Below, in pieces: positions 45,948 to 58,483 of a stretch of 64,000 nt of DNA. The position numbers were made by a program, and so were the translations under genes. Origin of the DNA: Cryptomeria japonica (lineage: Eukaryota > Streptophyta > Pinopsida > Cupressales > Cupressaceae); assembly GCF_030272615.1 (NCBI RefSeq), contig NC_081405.1:576151752-576215751 (forward strand). Reading direction: 5' to 3'. Under the pieces are notes generated by a model that saw nothing but the letters and a program-made list of their open reading frames with translations, did not search any database and was not told where the DNA came from. Within the stretch, counting starts at the first letter, position 1. Each line of letters starts with the position of its first letter.

Positions 45948-46297
45948 AGGGGCCCATTTCTAAAGTTTTCAAGAATCAATCTCTACTTTAGGGCCTCCCA
46001 CCCTAATAAGTAACTTAGGGCTGCAACATTAGGAGAAATGGTGGAGAGGACGTGCACCCCTCATCTTGCTAACTAGGAATCATGGGTGGAAGGACGAGGT
46101 TTGCATAATCATTCCCTAATAGGTTTGAGATGAAGGAGGAGGGTACTCTTCTATTTCATGTTATGGCCTCTCCAACTTGCTAGAAATCAATATTTCTCCC
46201 ACCCCAGCACCTTCCAACTAATCTATGTATGGTAGGCAACCTTGAATAAGAGATTGAACTAGCAACAAGGTGGGCAATCATGGGAAATGAACTAATG
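45948..46297. mobile_element. 350-bp unclassified insertion in the element F LTR
   Basis: Absent from the partner LTR and flanked by AAATAT (45942-45947 and 46298-46303). No terminal inverted repeats. On the minus strand AGTTCAATCTC resembles a polymerase III box B, so a SINE is possible, but there is no A tail and no convincing box A. Confidence 0.55.
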
Positions 46298-46499
46298 AAA
46301 TATTGTGCAACTTTTGGAGTGTCGAGTTTTTCTTCCAAAAGAGTTTTCCCTGCATAAATCATTGTGTTGTGGTATGAATACTATTAGGTTTATTTTTTGT
46401 TAAATTTCTGCAACTATTATAACAATCTAAAAAATATTTGCATTTCCCTCCTCTAAAGTTTAGTGTAGAAATTGTTCTACTACTTTACTTATTTAAAAG

Positions 46500-46512
46500 T
46501 GGTATCAAAGCC
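46500..46512 (+). other. Primer-binding site of element F
   Basis: TGGTATCAAAGCC two bases after the 5' LTR, one base from the initiator tRNA-Met consensus over the first ten positions. Confidence 0.8.
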
Positions 46513-46639
46513 TCATTAGCTTTGGCTTTAGTTGTTGGTTGTTGGTATTTTTAAGCTAATCCATATTTGAGTGGGATCTTGAGAAGAAGGCACTTTTTGA
46601 TCTTGTTGTAGCAATTTTTAGATAGAAAGTTCATCAGAG

Positions 46640-49600
46640 AGAATAGAGGTAGAGAGATTTAATGCAAGTAATTTTGATATATGGAAGCTAAAGTTGGAAG
46701 ATCTACTAATAGATTGAGATTTGTGAGATGTTATTGATGTAAATGTTGAAAGACCCTTAGATCCTACTATGGCTGATCAATATGATGTTATGGATCGTAA
46801 AACCAAAATTCTAATAAGACGGTCCTTGGAAAAATCTGTTCTAATCAATGTCCATGAAGAGAATATTGAAAAAAAAGATATAGACTAAGCCTGGTGAGAT
46901 GTATCAGAAAAATCTTTATTAAACTAGATTTTGACAATGAAGAAATTATATTCTTTGAAGATAGAAGAGAGTGGATGAATTGTAGAATGCCTAGAAGATT
47001 TTAATATGTTGGTGGCTCAATTGGTATCTATTGTTGTTAAGATGGATGAAGAGGATAAATGCTAAGTCTTTCTTTGTTATTTGCTTGATTTGTGGGATTA
47101 TCTTGTTATGGTTATCAATAGTACTTCTATTATTTTGAATTTTGAAGACATCGTGGGTGCCCTACTTGGTGAAGAGATGTAGAAAAAGGTATCCATCAGT
47201 TTGAAGGAAGCCCTAACTATTCATGGAAGAGCTTAGGAAAAAGGTAAGAAGAATGAGAAGCATAATAAGTCCAAGTACAAAGGAAGATCAAATTAAAAGA
47301 TCTATTAGAATTATGGTAAACTAAGACACATGGACATAAGAACTAGAAAGAAAAAAAGAAGAAGAAAAAGAAGTATGATTCTTAGTCTGATTCTGAGAAG
47401 GAAGATGGTGATGCATTCGTTGCAGCTTTAGATACTCATGTAGGTAATGATGCATGGTTAATTGACTGAGGTTCATCTTTTCATATGACTTCCAATAGAT
47501 ATTGGTTTTCTAAATAAGAAGAACTTAATGGAGGTAAGGTGTACTTGCATGATGATTCACATTTAGATATGGTTGGTTGTGGTAAAGTTAGGATCAGGTA
47601 GAATAAAATAATTTGGAAGTGTGTTTCATATCCTTGGATTAAAATGAAATTTATCATATGTGAGCAAACTAATATATGTAGGTGTGTAGATAGTCTTTTC
47701 TGATGCAGGATGCATGACGATTAAGGGTGCTATGGTGATTTCTAGAGGTGTCAAGTTGGGCACTCGGTATAAGCTAGAGGAATACACTATTGAATGAAAT
47801 AGTATTTCTGTAAAAAGTAAATCTATGGATACTTCATTGGAAGATTTGATGGTTTCACCTAAATAGTGGATGGACATGGGTTTCTAGTACCTAAGGGTGC
47901 TCTTTCTTCTGAAGCCAAGTTACCTGTAGAGAGCTCTATGTTCTAGAACTAGAAGCTTGGCCACATTAGGGAGAAGGGTCTAAGGACCTTGAAAAATAAA
48001 AACCTTTTTGAAGGTTTGAATGATTGTAATCTTGACTTTGATTTATCTGAGTATTACATTTATAGCAAACGAAACCGCGTTTATTTTTACTTAAGTTATC
48101 ATAAATCTTATAGTGTTTTAGATGTTATTCATTCTAATGTGTTTGGTCTTGTAGATGTTCCTTAAATTGAAAAATGCACATATTATGTTTCATTTATTAA
48201 TTATTTTAGTAGAAGGACACGGGAATATTTTTTAAAGAGTAAATCTGAAGTTTTTGGTTGATTTAAATAATTTAAAGGAATGGTTGAGTTGCAGATTGGA
48301 AACAAAATTAATTGTTTAAGGACTAATAATAGTGGTTAATATTTCTCTAATGATTTTGATAGATTCTATAGATTGTGGCATTAATAGAGGGAATACAATT
48401 CTATGTTCTCCATAGCAGAGTCGAGTTGTAGAAAGAGTGAATATAACACTGATGGAAAAGGCTAGGAGTATCCTAAGTACTAATGGTCTAAAACAAAATT
48501 GTTGGGATGAAGTTGTTGCCACTACTTGCTACTTGAATAACAGGTCTCCTACATCGGACATTGTGGAGAAAATGCCTATGGAACCATGGTCAGGAGACAA
48601 GCCTTAATTAAGAAATCTTAGAGTTTTTGGTTGTGAGGCATATGCACATGTACCAAAGGAGAAATGAATGAAGTTGGAGAAAAAGGATGTGAAATGTATC
48701 TTAATTGGTTACATTTGTGGTGTGGAAGGATACAAGATTTGGAACCCTATTGGACAAAAGGTAATTTATAGTAGAAGTGTTGTTTTTAGAGAACTAAGTC
48801 TCCATTTGTTACATTGTAGCCAAAATAGACTAAATAGGAAGATGTGATTCAATTCCCCTCTAGGATTGAAAGAGCTAAATCAAGACCCCTAGATAGGCAA
48901 GAAGTTGAGCATAGCTCATCTAGCTCCGAATCTTTTGAAGAGGATGAAGACCCTCCAACTTAGCTTATTTAAAGGTCTATAATACATAGATAACCACCTA
49001 AAAGGTATCAACCTGGTGATTGGAGATTTATTATAGCTTTGGATACTAATATGGATGAACCTATATTTGTAGAACAAAATGATGCAGAATCTTGGAAGAT
49101 TGGTATGGGAGAAGAAACAATAATTTTGAAAAATAATGATACATGGGATCTTGTACCATTGCCTAAAGGATAAAAACCTGTTGGTTGTAAATGACTGTTC
49201 AAGAAAAAGATTAGTTCAGATGGAAGTATTGAGAAGTATAAATCAAGGTTGGTTGTAAAAGGCTACTCTCAAGTTGAGGGTGTTGATTATGGTGAGATAT
49301 TCCCTCCTATTGCAAAAATGGCATCCATTATATTTTTTCTTTTTGTTGCTACTGCTTATGATTTAGAGGTTGACCAAATGGATATGAAAACTTCTTTCCT
49401 TAATGGTGATTTGGAGGAGGATATTTATATGACATAGGCAGAGCACTATGTCATGAAAGGTAAAAGTAATTTGGTTTGTAAATTAAAGAAATATTTGTAT
49501 GGCCTCAACTAGAGTGCTAGGATGTGGTACGAGAAATATGATACTTATGTGTTGAGTTTGGGATTTGAGTATTTTAAACCAGATCACTACGTTTATTATA

Positions 49601-50580
49601 AATTTGATGGTTATCATTTCCTATAGATTGCATTGTATGTTGGTGATATGTTACTTATTGGTAAAGGGAAAGGTATGATTTCAAAACTAAGGAATCAACT
49701 TGCTGCTAAATTTGAAATGAATGATCTTGGTGTAGCGAAGCACATTCTTGGGATGGAAATTAGAGGAGATAGAGTGAACAAAAATTTATGGCTAGGCCAG
49801 AGTAAGTGTGAATTCAATGTTACAAAGGTTTAACATGCATGATTATAGACCATTGTGCGTTAATTTTATAGTTGGAGCGAAAAAAATTATTGCAAATTGT
49901 CCTACATCCCCATCGGAGATGGAGAACATGAGAGAAATTCCTTAGTAGAGTGCAATGGGAAGTTTGATGTATTCTATGGTTTGTACTAGACCAAACATTC
50001 CCCAAGCAATGAGAGTTCATTCTAAATATATGTCTAATCCTAGTAGAGTTTATTGGGATGTAGTCAAAAGAGTCTTCAAATATTTGAAGGGTACCTCAGA
50101 GTATCCTTTGTGTTATAATGGTAATTTGGTTGGAGATGTGATTTCCCTTTATATTCATGGTTATGTGGATTTAAGTAGGGTAGGTGATATTGATAGAAGA
50201 TTATCCACCAATTCTTATATGTTTATTTTATTTGGTGGTGAAATTAGTTGGAAGAGTAATGGCTTCTTTGTCCACTACTAAAGTAGAATATATGATAGCT
50301 ACTCATTCTTATAAAGAATCCATTTGGAATAAGGGACTATGTTTAGATATTAGAATAAAACAAGGAGAAGTGATAGTTTATTGTGATAGTCAGAGTGTGA
50401 TTTGCCTAGATAGGAACCCAACATTTCATGCTCAGATGAAACGCATTGATATTGAGTATCATTTGGTCAGAGATGTGGTTGAAGATGGTATGGTGAAGAT
50501 GTTTAAGGTGGAAAATTTGATAGATGGTATTGATTCTTTATCTAAAGTTGTGAGCATGGAGAAGTTCAGATGGTGTTCTT
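46640..50580 (+). pseudogene. Gag-pol of element F (copia type), many stops
   Basis: In order: gag start RFNASNFDIWKLKLEDLL (about 46650); a ruined knuckle NYGKLRHMD (about 47310); protease-like DAWLID-stop-GSSFHMTS (about 47450), where the active DSG has become D-stop-G; integrase zinc part KLGHIREKGLRTL (about 47950) and core blocks HSNVFGLVDVP (48130) and RTNNSG (48322); reverse transcriptase from SWKIGMGEE (49090) through NNDTWDLVPLPKG, SRLVVKGYSQVEGVDYGEIF, DQMDMKTSFLNGDLEED and YVGDML (49633, the YVDD site with Asp to Gly); RNase H with DSQSVICLDRNPTFH (50380) ending in EKFRWCS. The enzyme is dead: multiple stops and the altered catalytic site. Order protease-integrase-RT-RNase H defines Ty1/copia. 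Confidence 0.85.
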
Positions 50581-50667
50581 AAGTCTATGGGCATTTTGGT
50601 CCCTAGCAGGTACTTTATTGTGTTGATACTCCCTTTTCTCTTAGAAGGTGTTTGACAAGTGGTAGAA

Positions 50668-51563
50668 TGTTGGGAAAATGGTGTCTCAACCTTGTATTTA
50701 CATCAGGTTACTATTTATAGTAAGTTTTCATTTCAGCAAAAAATAGTGTGAAATTTTCCCCAAAGCTTCTTGTTGGCTAGATAAGCATACTGATAAAGTT
50801 TCTTTTGAAGATCACAACCAGTTTTGAAGATATTAAAGTTTACATTTTGGAGGGTTGTAATGAAAGGTTTAAACTTAATTCTAACAAGTTGAGACCCTCC
50901 AAAATGCCTTGAAATGTGGGCATAAATAGTATAAATTTTTACAAGGTGGTAGAGCAATTCATGAGCTTTTTGATGCTTTAAACAATTTATCAAATGGACA
51001 CATGGTTCAGAAGTTACAGCCTCAGAAAGTTTGGACTCCTGAAATAATAAATATTAAATGTATTAGACACATAAATGAGTTGTAAATGCGAGAGACACAT
51101 GTTGATGTGTATTTTGACATATCATATGGCATCTAGATTGGAGATAAGGTCAGATATACTTTATTGGGTGGTTTTAGCACATAGTTTTGTAATACCATTT
51201 GATGACTACTTATATTGTATCTCCTATATATGAGATGTGTGAGATTAAGGTTGTGTGGAAGAGTCTTATGGCTGTTAAGTTACCTCTACATTTTTTATTG
51301 TTGGAACTCTTGTAAAGAGCTTTCTCTACAAGTATATTGTAATCTTTAATTGATTTCTAAATAATATATTAGGTAACTTTTCAAGTGTGGAGTTTTTCTC
51401 TCAAAAGGGTTTTCCCCATGTAAATCACTATGTTGTGGTATGAATTCTATTATGTTTATTTTTGTTATGTTTTATTAACTGTTGTAACGATCTGAAAAAT
51501 ATTTGCATTGGCCTCCTCTTGACATTACTGTAGGAAGTTGTTCTGCTACTTAACTTCCTTACA
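50668..51563 (+). repeat. 3' LTR of element F
   Basis: Uninterrupted 896-bp copy used to recognise the insertions in the 5' LTR. Confidence 0.88.
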
Positions 51564-51613
51564 TAATTGAGTGGGACCATGGAATTTTGGGTTGCGATGG
51601 CCTAGACTATACT

Positions 51614-52302
51614 TAAGTAGTTAAGAATAGTATAGGTTATTCATGAGGTGGGAGGAAATTAGATAATTATTTAGGAAGGGATGTTTATAGATAAGGAGAT
51701 GATCCTTTGTTGAGAACTCATTGTTTCAACAGTTCCATAAATAAAATAGTTATAGATAAGTAAGGGAGAGAATAAATCTATGGTATGTAAGAAATAAAAT
51801 TATTATGATGGAAGGAGTAACAAGAACCATATAAGATTGCAAATGAGAAAAAAAAAAAATACATAAATGTGCAAAATCAAAAATCATTAGGGCATATAAT
51901 AATGGAAAGAAAATTAAAAAAATCAATATAAATCTACACAAAAAATGAAATTTTTAAATGGGCATGTACTCTAAGAACTAGGTCATTAAATGAAACTTGG
52001 AAATAAATTGAAATATTGTTCTTAAGTAAATTATACTAAGTAAAGAAATTTATCAAAATTGAATAAAAGTTCCTAATATAAACTAGTTAGATCTCCATGA
52101 GACAATATTGGTAAAATAACAAAGAAACCCAAATTCACAAATAAAAAAATAATAGCTATTAAATATGACTAAGTAGTTGAGATTATAAAATAAGGAGCTT
52201 TGTTGCACCTAGCATGAGAGTGCATACTTAAATAATGAATAAAACATGAATAAGATGATATTATAAATATTTGAAAATAATTATATGAGAATAGAATTGT
52301 AA
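51614..52302. other. No gene recognised
   Basis: AT-rich, A-rich on the plus strand; target region of the LINE. An 11-13 base A run lies near 51847. Confidence 0.5.
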
Positions 52303-52761
52303 TACCAATGAGGAATAAACAAAGAAAAGGATATTCGATTATCAAATGGTGTGTGCGGGCTTAGCAAGAGGTGAGCTAGGGCATCTGTGTGCTAGACCGT
52401 GAGTGGGTGTGCTGGTTGTGCGTAGGGGGAGGGAAGCTTTTGGTTCTGCAGGGAGGGGCGATGTTTCGTGCAGATTTGTTTGGGGTTGGTGGTGACTCTA
52501 CGATGGGGGTTTGAGTGGTGGGTGTGTTGGCATAGGTTTTTGTAGTAGCGTTGGGTGGTCTTTGCAGGGAGAGGTGGGGTTTAGCTCAGGATCTGGTCTT
52601 GGTGGATTCTGAGTGGAGAGTGTAGCAGGTTTTTTCAAGGAGTTGGGTTTTCTCTTCCTCTTTTTCTTGTTGGGTGGGTTTTGAGGCTAGACAGGAGGGC
52701 TAGTTCTTGAGAGGAAGCCTTGGGGGCTTCTCCTAGGTTGGTTTTTTGAGCAGCCCTAGGT

Positions 52762-53974
52762 TTGCATTGTCCATATCATGGTGTTAATACTTTTGATAAT
52801 GATCTATTTTCTCCTGACTTAGGGGATGCTAGTGCTAGTGTGTCCAATGGATCCCAAATTTTGAAGTTTAATGGCTATCTTGAGAGATGCAAAGAGAGGC
52901 CAAAACTAGTGATTCCATTTGAGATGATTATCGAGGATGTGGAATATTTTTTAAAGCATTTGCTTTACTGCAAATTTTTGGGGATGAGAGTTTCTCTATA
53001 GTTTCTAGAGAATTGGGCTTAGAGAATTTGCGCACGAGAAGCAAAAATGGAGATTATGTTGTTGGCAAACAGCTACTTCATGGTTACATTCAATTGCATG
53101 GAGGATCGCAATAGGGTCTTTGAAGGAGGCCCATATTTTTATAACCAAGTGGGGTTGTTCATCAAACCTTGACATGTAGAGTTTAACCCTTCGGAGGAGC
53201 TCCCAAATAGGGTCCCAGTATGGGTTCGTTTAACACATTTTCTAGTGGAATGTTGTTGGAAGGATGTGTTGTGAATGCTCGCTTTATTTCTTGGGAAGCT
53301 GATTGGATCTTCAACGCAAACCTTATGGAGAAAGGTAATAACTTTCACTCGTATCTATGTTGAAATTGATCTTAGTAAGCCTTTTCTAGATGCTATAGAT
53401 ATGTGTGTGAGCTCTTATTCTTGGGTCCAGTAGCTGGATTATGGGATTTTACCATTCTGGTGTCATCTGTGTCATGAGTATGATCATTTGTAGCGCAAGT
53501 GCCCTAGGAATAAATCGGTTGTGCATCAACCTAAACAACCTCCCTATAACCTAGATGGGGCTGATAAAGGAAAATCTCCCATGTCTGATGAGGTGGTGGG
53601 TGCTGATGGTTTTGTCCCAGTTAAGACAAATAACAAGAATCGGGGACAAAGAAGGTCTTTGTAGGATAGATTGGGGGAGGATACCTTTAACAAATTTAAA
53701 GCCTTGGATGACCTTAGCCAACAGGAGTTGAATTTAGGGTTAATTTCATTGGATAAATATGGATTCGAGTTGGTTCCTCATAGTGTGAACTGGGATTCTA
53801 CCCTTGTTCAACAGGTGGTTGGGAAACAACAAATGGAGATGGATCAACTAGTAGTGGCTCAGTTAGGACCCATTTATGGTGCTAAAGTGAAGTTAGCTGG
53901 GGAGAATGTTTCTCTAGCAACACAGAAATTGGAATCTGCTGGGTTCAAAAGTATAAGATCTCCTTACATCTAGG
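52762..53974 (+). pseudogene. LINE ORF1 (DUF4283-type domain plus knuckle), broken
   Basis: Starts MHCPYHGVNTFDN. With frame corrections it reads EIMLLANSYFMVTFNCMEDR, NRVFEGGPYFYNQVGLFI, ELPNRVPVWVRL, then the knuckle CHLCHEYDHL-stop-RKC. The FEGGPYF and PVWVRL blocks are typical of DUF4283, the nucleic-acid-binding domain of plant LINE ORF1 proteins. The knuckle has TAG where Trp is expected. It ends near 53971 (RSPYI). Confidence 0.7.
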
Positions 53975-54123
53975 TCTTCATTAGAAAGACGTTAAAAAGG
54001 AGCAACAGAGAAGATTTTGAAGGTTGGAAAAAAGCACTTGGATAAGATAAAATTCATGGAGGAGAATTTGGTTGAGTCAGTGTCAGTAAAGACTCTAGAT
54101 TCTCATTTTTCCAATACTTTAAA

Positions 54124-57100
54124 ATGAATTTGCTATAATAGAATGTGAGGGACTTGAATGGTGCCCCTAGACAAAAAGTTGTTTGGGAGTTGATAAGGAG
54201 TCATTCTCCTTATGTCCTTTTCTTCAAGGAAACTAATTTATTCATGGAAAATATGCTGGGTCTAGTGGTGAAGCTATGGGGGAGAGACAAGTGTCAGTGC
54301 ATTGGGGCATTTGGCTCTTCTGGAGGGGTGGCCTGTATTTGGAACCCCTTTAGGATTCATCCTATATGGTGGGTTGCTTCCAGATCTTCTTTATCTGAGG
54401 TTTCTTCTAGTCTTGAAACTAGCGAATATATCTTATTTACTAACATTTATGCCCCCACTGATCTTCAGGGAAAGAAAAATTTGTGGTCTTATATTTCTTT
54501 AATGCCAAGGTTGTTCCCTTTTCATCCATGGATTATGGCGTGTGATTTCAATGCCATGCTAGAGTTGAGTGAGAAGAAGGGTGGTGTTATGTGATTTGAA
54601 CCTTCTTCCTTCCTTCTTCAGGATAGTATATCAACCTTGCATCTTGTTCAAATTAAGCCTACTAATGGTCTATTTACTTGGAACAACAAGAGGGAAGGTG
54701 AGTATTGGATTACAGAGAGGCTGGATCACTTTTTGGTTTCTAGGTTTTAGGTTGGTGGGGGGTGGTCCACATGCTCTAAGATTTTAGATTGGAGAGGTTC
54801 GGACCACTGCCCCATAAATTTGGTGTCTTCTTCTATTCAAGTCAGTCGCACTCCTTCATTCAAATTATAACTTATGTGGTGGAGGAAAGGGAGGCCAACC
54901 TTTGACACTACTATGTACACTTTTGTCAAGCAGCTGCAATTTGTTAAGTTTTAGCTTTAATGGCGAAATCATCAATGTTTCAGGAACATTTTTCATGCTA
55001 AGATACCTGCTCAATTAGAGTTGAATGGAATTACTAGAGAAATATGAGAGCATAATTTGTTAGAAGCCTTTCTTATGGAGGAAGATAGGGTAGTCAAGGA
55101 TTTAGAGGAGTGGGAGCTTAGGGAGGAAATCTACTGGAAACAAAGAGCTCGTATTGATTGTCTTCAAGAGGAGGATAAGAATATTGTGTTCTTCTTCAAT
55201 TCTATGAAAGTAAGAAGACATGGAAATTCCATTCCTATTCTAGTAAATGATAGAGGTGAGCAGTGTTTATCCTTGCAGGAGATTTCTAGGGAGTCTTTGT
55301 AGTATTTCCGGTCCATTTTTAGTGAGGATACTCAGGGGGAATTATAATAGGAGAATCAGGTTCTTTCTTGTATTCCTTCTCTAGTTACTAGGGAGATGAA
55401 TGAGAAGCTTATGGGTCCTATTTTTTTGGAAGAACTTGAGAGTAATGTCTTTCACATGAAGAAGGGGAAAGCTCCTGGACCAGATGGGTTTCCGATTGAG
55501 TTCTATCAAGATTTTTGGGATATTATCAAATTGGACTTATTTCAGGTGGTCCAAGAGTCCTAGAGGAATAAGAATATGGTTTGGGCTTTGAATGTACCTT
55601 TCATTGCACTCACCTCCAAGCATGATGGCACTAACTGGTTAGGCTAGTTTCATTCTATCTCTCTCTGTAATGTGATTTATAAGATTATTTCTAAGTTGAT
55701 AGTGGAAAGGTTAAAGAATTGGCTTGGGGGTGTCATTTCCAAGGAGCACAGTGGGTTCATGGAGGGTCTCCCAATCTTGGATGGTGTGGTCATTGCTACT
55801 GAGACCATTCACTCTATGACAACCTCCAAGGAAAAAGCTATGTTTACCAAGCTGGATATGGAAAAGGCTTATGATAGATTTCGTTGGTCCTTTCTCTAGA
55901 ATATTCTTATGGATTTTGGCTTTGCTGATGAATGGATCCAATGGGTAATTAGTTGTGTTTCTTCTACCTCTTTCTTTGTGCTAATTAATGGAGATCACAC
56001 TGAGTTGTTTGGTGCATCTAGGAGTCTTCACTAGGGAGACACATTCTCCGCATACTTATTCATTATTTTGGCTAAGGGTCTGCGGAGGTTGATTAAGTAT
56101 AATGTGGGTCTAGGTATTATTAAAGGTTGGATTTGGGGTAATGACATGCCTCCTTAGTCCTATTTTGTAGATGACAAGGCCCTGATGGGACTAGCTCAAA
56201 TCAAAGAAGCTACAAATATGCATAAAGTCTTGGATATTTATCTTGCTTCTTTGGGCTAGTTTATCAATAAGGATAAATCTTTCATCCTCTTCTTTAAAAC
56301 ACCTGGAACTATTCAAAGGATGATTTCTTATATCTTGAGATTTGAGGTCGATTTTTTCCCTTAACTTACCTGGGTGTTCCTATCTCTATTGGTAATATTC
56401 TGAGGGATTCATGGCAGGGTATCTTGGACAAATTTTGCATGAAGACTAAACATTGGACACACAGATGGTTATCCTTCAATGGGCGAGTTAAACTGATCCA
56501 TTCAGTGGTTCAGGGTCTTCCGATTTATTGTTGTATGCTCCAAGTGACCCCAAATTGGTTTGCGAAGGGATTGGATTCTTTGGGAAGGCATTTCTTATGG
56601 GCAGGCAACTTGTCCTCCTATAATGGTGTCTTGCCAAATGGGACTTAGTGTATAGCCCGAAATAGTCTGGTGGGCTTGGCTTAAAGCAGTCTATTTTATT
56701 TGGGGACGCTTTGGTGACTAAATTGTACTAGAGATGCTATGTTGAATAGGATTGAGGCTGGGCTAGGATTTTGTCTTACAAGTATATGTAGAGGATCCTA
56801 GAGGAGGAAATACCAAGATATCCGCTTGCAAGAAAAGGCTCAATTATTTGGATTACTCTCAAGAAAGGGGCTGCACTTATAAAGGAAGAATTTTTATGGA
56901 TATGTAAGAGGGGGGAAGAGGTTCTTTTCTAGTTCAACTCTTGGGATGGATACCCCCCATCATTCATCAGTTTCTTAACCTTGGCAATCTTTTCCAGAGG
57001 TTTCTGGAGGTAGGGTCTTCTAGAGTGGGCGACTTTAAAGTTGTATATAGGTGTTGGAAATTGGAGATGGAGGGGTGGAAGGTTCTTAATGAATGGCTGG

Positions 57101-58293
57101 TTGTTAGTATGGATGAAGATTGTGTTGAGCTACATGTAATTTTGGCGAGCAGACATTGTAGTTCCCTTAAGGATAGGGATTGACTTTCTTGGTCCCTAAA
57201 TCCTAAGGGTGTATTTACTGTGGCCCATGCATACCAAGAGTTGTTGTCCAATAGATTGGAGGGGAGGGAGGTGCACTAGTGGAAATATGTGTGGAATAGA
57301 TTCTTTTGGCCGAAGTGTAACTATTTTTCTTGGACTTTGGCTTTGAATAGATTTCTAACCTAGGATAATATTCAGAAGCGTGGGTTCCTTGGGCCTTCCA
57401 TCTATGTTTTGTGTGGTAATGGGGAGGAGGATTATTCACACCTATTCTTCATAAGCCCTTTCTTGTTTCTAATCTGGCATTACTGGTGCGGGGTGTGGAA
57501 GCACCCTTGTGTTCACGTAGATTTGTTTTTGGAGTTTTGGAGGAGTTTGGGTAGGCCTCCTATTTTGTCTTCTTTTCTCCAGAGTGTCTCAAACATTGGG
57601 CCCATTTTCATACTTTGGTAGATCTAGCTAGAGAGGAACATGAGGATCTTTAAGGAGTTCAGATTATTAGTTCAATAGGTGTGGAATAGAATCATTGGAA
57701 TGATCTAGGAGACGGTGGAAGCTAAATGTGAGGTGAATTTTCCTCTAGATACATTGGGTTTGTGGGAGATGTCTCCTATCTCATCTTGTGTCAGGAGAGG
57801 TAGACGTTCTATGAAGAAGGTTGAAAGGGTGGGAAGGTGGATGCCTCCTCAGGATGAGTTTATCAAGATTAACATTGATGGCTCCTCTAGGGGTAATCTC
57901 GGTCTTGCACGGATTTGTGGTGTTGGTAGGGATCATTTGGGGGATGTGGTTTTCTTCTTTTTGGTGTATAAACAGAAGCAATCTAATAATTTTATAGAGG
58001 GATTAACAATTTTCTATGCCCTGGAACGTGGTTTTGAGTTGGGGTGGCGTAAGGTTATCTGCAAATTGGATTTACAAATTATTGTTAACCTGTTGATTGA
58101 GCAGAAGGTGAGTAGGACTAATTGGCAGCTAATAGTGATTGTTCACCAAATTTTGTCAATTAGTACTATGATGGAGATGGTTCCTTTCATCCACGTTCCT
58201 CGCGAATGGAGTAAAGGAGCTAATTGTTTGGCTAAGTGGGCCTCAGAACATGGTGATGATTGGAAAGTTGAGGGTTGGAAGCATCTCTCCTAG
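54124..58293 (+). pseudogene. LINE ORF2: endonuclease, reverse transcriptase, zinc-binding region, RNase H
   Basis: About 1,390 codons with stops. An APE-type endonuclease opens it (MNLL, NVRDLNGAPRQKVVWELI, FFKETN, IWNPFRIHPIWW, MACDFNAML). The RT follows: GKAPGPDGFPIEFYQDFW (55469), SISLCNVIYKIISKLIVERL, EHSGFMEGLPILDGV, KLDMEKAYDRFRWSFL (55849), GDTFSAYLFIILAKGL and the catalytic YFVDDKA (56161). Then a zf-RVT-like segment (WKYVWNRFFWPKCNYFSWTL to CGNGEEDYSHLFF), and a C-terminal RNase H (FIKINIDGSSRGNLG, EGLTIFYALERGFELG, CKLDLQIIVNLL, VPREWSKGANCLAKWA) in 57715-58293. C-terminal RNase H is known in plant L1 lineages. Nearly all stops are TAG where CAG or TGG is expected, for example before GDTFSAY and after WSFL. 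Confidence 0.9.
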
Positions 58294-58483
58294 GATTACT
58301 GTCAGGACTTGCATAAGATCTTTGCTGAGGATATGGATAGTTATGAATCTCATTGATTTTTGGTTGGGCTTAGGGTTCTCTTCTGGAGCTTTGAGGCTCT
58401 GGTTTTCTTATGTAATTCTTGATTTTGTTTATCAATAAAGTTTTTACTCCTTTATTCAAAAAAAAAAATACCAATGAGAAATA

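Larger units (their letters stand above)
43885..46497 (+). repeat. 5' LTR of element F, twice interrupted
   Basis: Pieces 43885-44080, 45440-45947 and 46298-46497 together align with 50668-51563. Confidence 0.85.
43885..51563 (+). mobile_element. Element F: Ty1/copia element, degenerate, with its own insertions
   Basis: Left LTR 43885-46497 (containing two insertions) and right LTR 50668-51563 both start TGTTGGGAAAATGGTG; the right ends in TTACA. Next comes a primer site TGGTATCAAAGCC (46500-46512, initiator tRNA-Met type). Flanks TGATT (43880-43884) and TAATT (51564-51568) fit a 5-bp duplication with one change. The gag-pol frame is on the plus strand. Confidence 0.85.
38375..51613 (-). mobile_element. 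Element C: old gag-only LTR element, right LTR entered by element F
   Basis: Direct repeats 38375-39310 and 42948-43884 plus 51564-51613 share many blocks (e.g. AATTGATTTGAATTGTTGAA, ATCAAATCTTATTGATGAG). The right copy stops at 43884 and resumes at 51564 after the copia insertion: TCTAATTGAG and GACCATGG of the left copy align with the sequence after 51564. The interior (39311-42947) carries a minus-strand gag trace and no polymerase. LTR ends and a target duplication are not resolved. Confidence 0.55.
52318..58468 (+). mobile_element. Full-length L1-type LINE
   Basis: About 6.15 kb. A G-rich 5' untranslated region (52318-52760), ORF1, ORF2, a 3' tail with AATAAA near 58434 and 11 A residues at 58458-58468. 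Flanked by a 15-bp target duplication, TACCAATGAGGAATA at 52303-52317 and TACCAATGAGAAATA at 58469-58483 (one change). Both ORFs have stops, so it cannot move. A complete 5' end is uncommon for old LINEs. Confidence 0.9.

Noticed and set aside
57715-58293. Independent RNase H gene
   Set aside because: It is the C-terminal domain of the LINE ORF2, collinear with the zinc-binding region and followed by the LINE poly(A) tail.
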